From Rhodospirillaceae bacterium (GTDB lineage: Bacteria > Pseudomonadota > Alphaproteobacteria > SHVP01): a stretch of 64,000 nt of DNA. Location: assembly GCA_002722055.1 (NCBI GenBank), contig PBKD01000014.1, forward strand, positions 483,230 through 547,229. Direction: 5' to 3'. Of the stretch, positions 62,373 to 64,000 are shown one piece after another; the first letter of the stretch is position 1, and each line of letters opens with the position of its first letter. Under the pieces are notes generated by a model. It saw only the letters and a program-made list of their open reading frames with translations, was not told where the DNA came from and ran no database searches. The position numbers and the translations under genes were made by a program.

Positions 62373-63506
62373 ATGTCGAAAAGCGACTATTATGAATTGC
62401 TTGGTGTTGGCAGGGATAGCTCTGATGCAGATATAAAAAAGGCCTATAGAAAAAAGGCTATGCAGTTTCATCCTGATAAGAACCCAAACAATCCATCAGC
62501 AGAAGCAAAGTTTAAAGAATTATCAGAAGCATATGATGTTTTAAGAGATGATAACAAAAGATCAGCCTATGATCGTTATGGTCATGCTGCATTTGAACAA
62601 GGGATGGGGCAAAGTCATGGAGGAAACTCAGCTTTCGATTTTGCTTCTTCTTTCTCGGATATTTTTGGAGACATTTTTGGAGATTTTATGGGTGGTAGTA
62701 ATCAATCTTCAGGAAGAGGAGCGGATCTAAGGTACAATATGGAGGTAACACTAGAAGAAGCTTATAAAGGAAAAAAAGCAACAATTAAAATCCCAACCTC
62801 TGTAGCTTGCTCAGACTGTAACGGAACTGGTTCTGAAGGAAAAAGCTCCCCACAAGCATGTAGAATGTGTAATGGTGCAGGCAAAGTAAGAGCTCAACAA
62901 GGTTTTTTTACAATTGAAAGAACATGTCCCCAGTGCCAGGGAGCAGGCTATCAAATAATTAACCCATGTAAAAAGTGTTCTGGAAATGGAAGATTAAGAA
63001 AAGATAAAGCTTTATCCGTCAGCATACCTGCAGGCATAGAAAGTGGTGTTAGAATTAGACTTTCTGGTGAAGGTGAGGCAGGGATGCGAGGTTCTTCTCC
63101 AGGAGATTTATATATATTTGTGAATGTTAAACAGCACAACTTATTTCTAAGAGAAGGGCCACATTTATTTTGTAAAGTACCAATTTCGATTACAACCGCT
63201 GCATTAGGCGGAAACGTTGAAGTTCCTACTCTCGAGGGGAAAAGAGGTAAAATAAACATCCCTGCTGGTACTCAATCAGGAAAACAATTTAGATTAAGAG
63301 GAAAAGGTATGCCTCCTCTAAAAGGGCATAACCTTGGTGGTGATTTACATATAGAAACTCATGTTGAAACTCCGGTAAATTTAAGCAAAAAACAAAAAGA
63401 ATTATTAAAAGAATTCGAAAATGAGGGAAAAGGTAGTTCGCAAAACCCTCAATCAGAAGGTTTTTTTTCTAAAGCAAAAGAATTGTGGGATGAATTAAAA
63501 GACTAA
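62373..63506 (+). CDS. dnaJ: molecular chaperone DnaJ (Hsp40)
   Basis: Co-chaperone that stimulates DnaK ATPase. The 377-residue protein has a J domain with HPD (33-35), a Gly/Phe-rich region (about 75-120) and a zinc domain with four CxxCxGxG repeats ([32 protein letters not shown]). C-terminal peptide-binding domains complete a class A DnaJ of usual length. It lies 65 bp after dnaK, and a methyltransferase gene follows. Confidence 0.98.
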   Translation: MSKSDYYELLGVGRDSSDADIKKAYRKKAMQFHPDKNPNNPSAEAKFKELSEAYDVLRDDNKRSAYDRYGHAAFEQGMGQSHGGNSAFDFASSFSDIFGDIFGDFMGGSNQSSGRGADLRYNMEVTLEEAYKGKKATIKIPTSVACSDCNGTGSEGKSSPQACRMCNGAGKVRAQQGFFTIERTCPQCQGAGYQIINPCKKCSGNGRLRKDKALSVSIPAGIESGVRIRLSGEGEAGMRGSSPGDLYIFVNVKQHNLFLREGPHLFCKVPISITTAALGGNVEVPTLEGKRGKINIPAGTQSGKQFRLRGKGMPPLKGHNLGGDLHIETHVETPVNLSKKQKELLKEFENEGKGSSQNPQSEGFFSKAKELWDELKD

Positions 63507-63542
63507 TGTAAAGTAAACTAAATTATCATCAAGGTTTAGATT

Positions 63543-64000
63543 TTGCACCCAGAGAGAAAAAATAGATTACAACCCCCATCAATAAGACATGAGGGAAAGC
63601 ACGGGCTTTCACCAAATCTTTTACACGATGATGTGGCCCGTCTGGACTTTCAAATGACTTCTAATTTTTTTGTTTCTCAGGAAATTCTTCCTGCTGCTAA
63701 ATTAAGTTGGAAACATAAACAGCAACCTAAATTTTTCAAAACTTATAATCGTTTGCCAAAGAATCGTAAGGAAGTAAGAAATTTTATGAAGGATGATTAC
63801 TTGTGGAAAATTTGGAGCTCACTGAAAAGAAATAATCAAGAAATGAGCTATTATAATCGCGGAGAAATAATTCAAAGAGAAGAAATAAAAATTAATGAAA
63901 AATATAAAAATCAGAAAAAGAAACTAGGAAATATTTTTTTGAATTCTAACCTTCAGGTTCCTGATTATATTACAAAAATAGATATTCATTGTATGCCGAA
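63543..64000 (+). CDS. class I SAM-dependent methyltransferase (partial, N-terminal part)
   Basis: Open frame running off the window end from a TTG at 63543, preceded by AAGG at 63531-63534. The 152 visible residues match the N-terminal half of an alphaproteobacterial methyltransferase often encoded just after dnaJ: DDVARLDFQMTSNFFVSQEI, YNRLPKNRKEVRNFMKDD, WSSLKRNNQEMSYYN and the start of an IDIHCMP motif near the edge. The SAM-binding motifs would follow beyond 64000. The target is unknown. Confidence 0.75.
   Translation, partial: MHPERKNRLQPPSIRHEGKHGLSPNLLHDDVARLDFQMTSNFFVSQEILPAAKLSWKHKQQPKFFKTYNRLPKNRKEVRNFMKDDYLWKIWSSLKRNNQEMSYYNRGEIIQREEIKINEKYKNQKKKLGNIFLNSNLQVPDYITKIDIHCMP

Noticed and set aside
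1-64000. CRISPR arrays, tRNA or rRNA genes, insertion sequences, prophage genes
   Set aside because: No regularly spaced repeats, no tRNA cloverleaf with a GGTTCRAATCC-type arm, no transposase, integrase or phage structural genes were seen by eye on either strand.

Overview
The window is a very AT-rich bacterial chromosome segment. Its gene order is that of an alphaproteobacterium, probably a marine, streamlined one. The evidence is the block tsaB-rimI-fur-plsC-miaB-phoH-ybeY-corC-lnt-metK-trmB-rimP-nusA-infB-rbfA-truB, the block mutS/glnD/murJ/trpS/usp, and the set hrcA-grpE, rph-rdgB-hemW, lppC, rsmI, gshB, dnaK-dnaJ. Short intergenic gaps, frequent TTG start codons and extreme A/T codon bias fit a small-genome marine lineage, but no marker gene here fixes the genus.

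Region 1 (1-15.6 kb, almost all on the minus strand) holds translation, RNA-modification and envelope housekeeping genes. Two points need care. lnt has no ATG/GTG/TTG start that gives a full-length protein, and it lies in the same frame as the corC stop codon. rimP is preceded by a perfect intrinsic-terminator hairpin whose U-tract runs directly into the start codon. The small RNA-binding gene (ylxR type) often found between nusA and infB is absent. Region 2 (15.7-18.2 kb) holds three peptidoglycan-linked enzymes: a VanX/DdpX dipeptidase, a NodB-type deacetylase and a Bax-like glucosaminidase. Region 3 (18.5-25.6 kb) holds usp, trpS, murJ, a Bcr/CflA exporter and glnD.

Region 4 (about 25.6-43.3 kb) is an accessory block between glnD and mutS, genes that are commonly adjacent in alphaproteobacteria. 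It encodes amide and cyclic-ureide catabolism: an allantoinase (PuuE)-like protein, an M20 amidohydrolase, an N-carbamoylsarcosine-amidase-like isochorismatase-fold hydrolase, two ATP-dependent hydantoinase/oxoprolinase pairs (HyuA/HyuB, one pair divergent), a hydantoin-racemase-fold protein lacking both catalytic cysteines, a sarcosine-oxidase-like flavoprotein and a C45-type Ntn hydrolase. EamA transporters stand at both ends, one of them a C-terminal remnant. Together these could convert an N-methylhydantoin or creatinine-type compound through N-carbamoylsarcosine to sarcosine and then glycine; this is an inference. No regulator, integrase or insertion sequence was seen in the block.

Region 5 (43.3-51.6 kb) holds mutS, an OlsB-like acyltransferase, a lone zinc-ribbon methyltransferase, an orphan YejA-like peptide-binding protein and three tandem paralogous membrane proteins of unknown function. 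Region 6 (51.6-64 kb) holds the heat-shock and proteostasis set and neighbours: hrcA-grpE, rph-rdgB-hemW, lppC, rsmI, a BON lipoprotein, gshB, dnaK-dnaJ with an RpoH-type promoter, and the start of a methyltransferase gene. No rRNA, tRNA, CRISPR array or prophage was seen. After correcting lnt, no gene-free gap exceeds about 270 bp.
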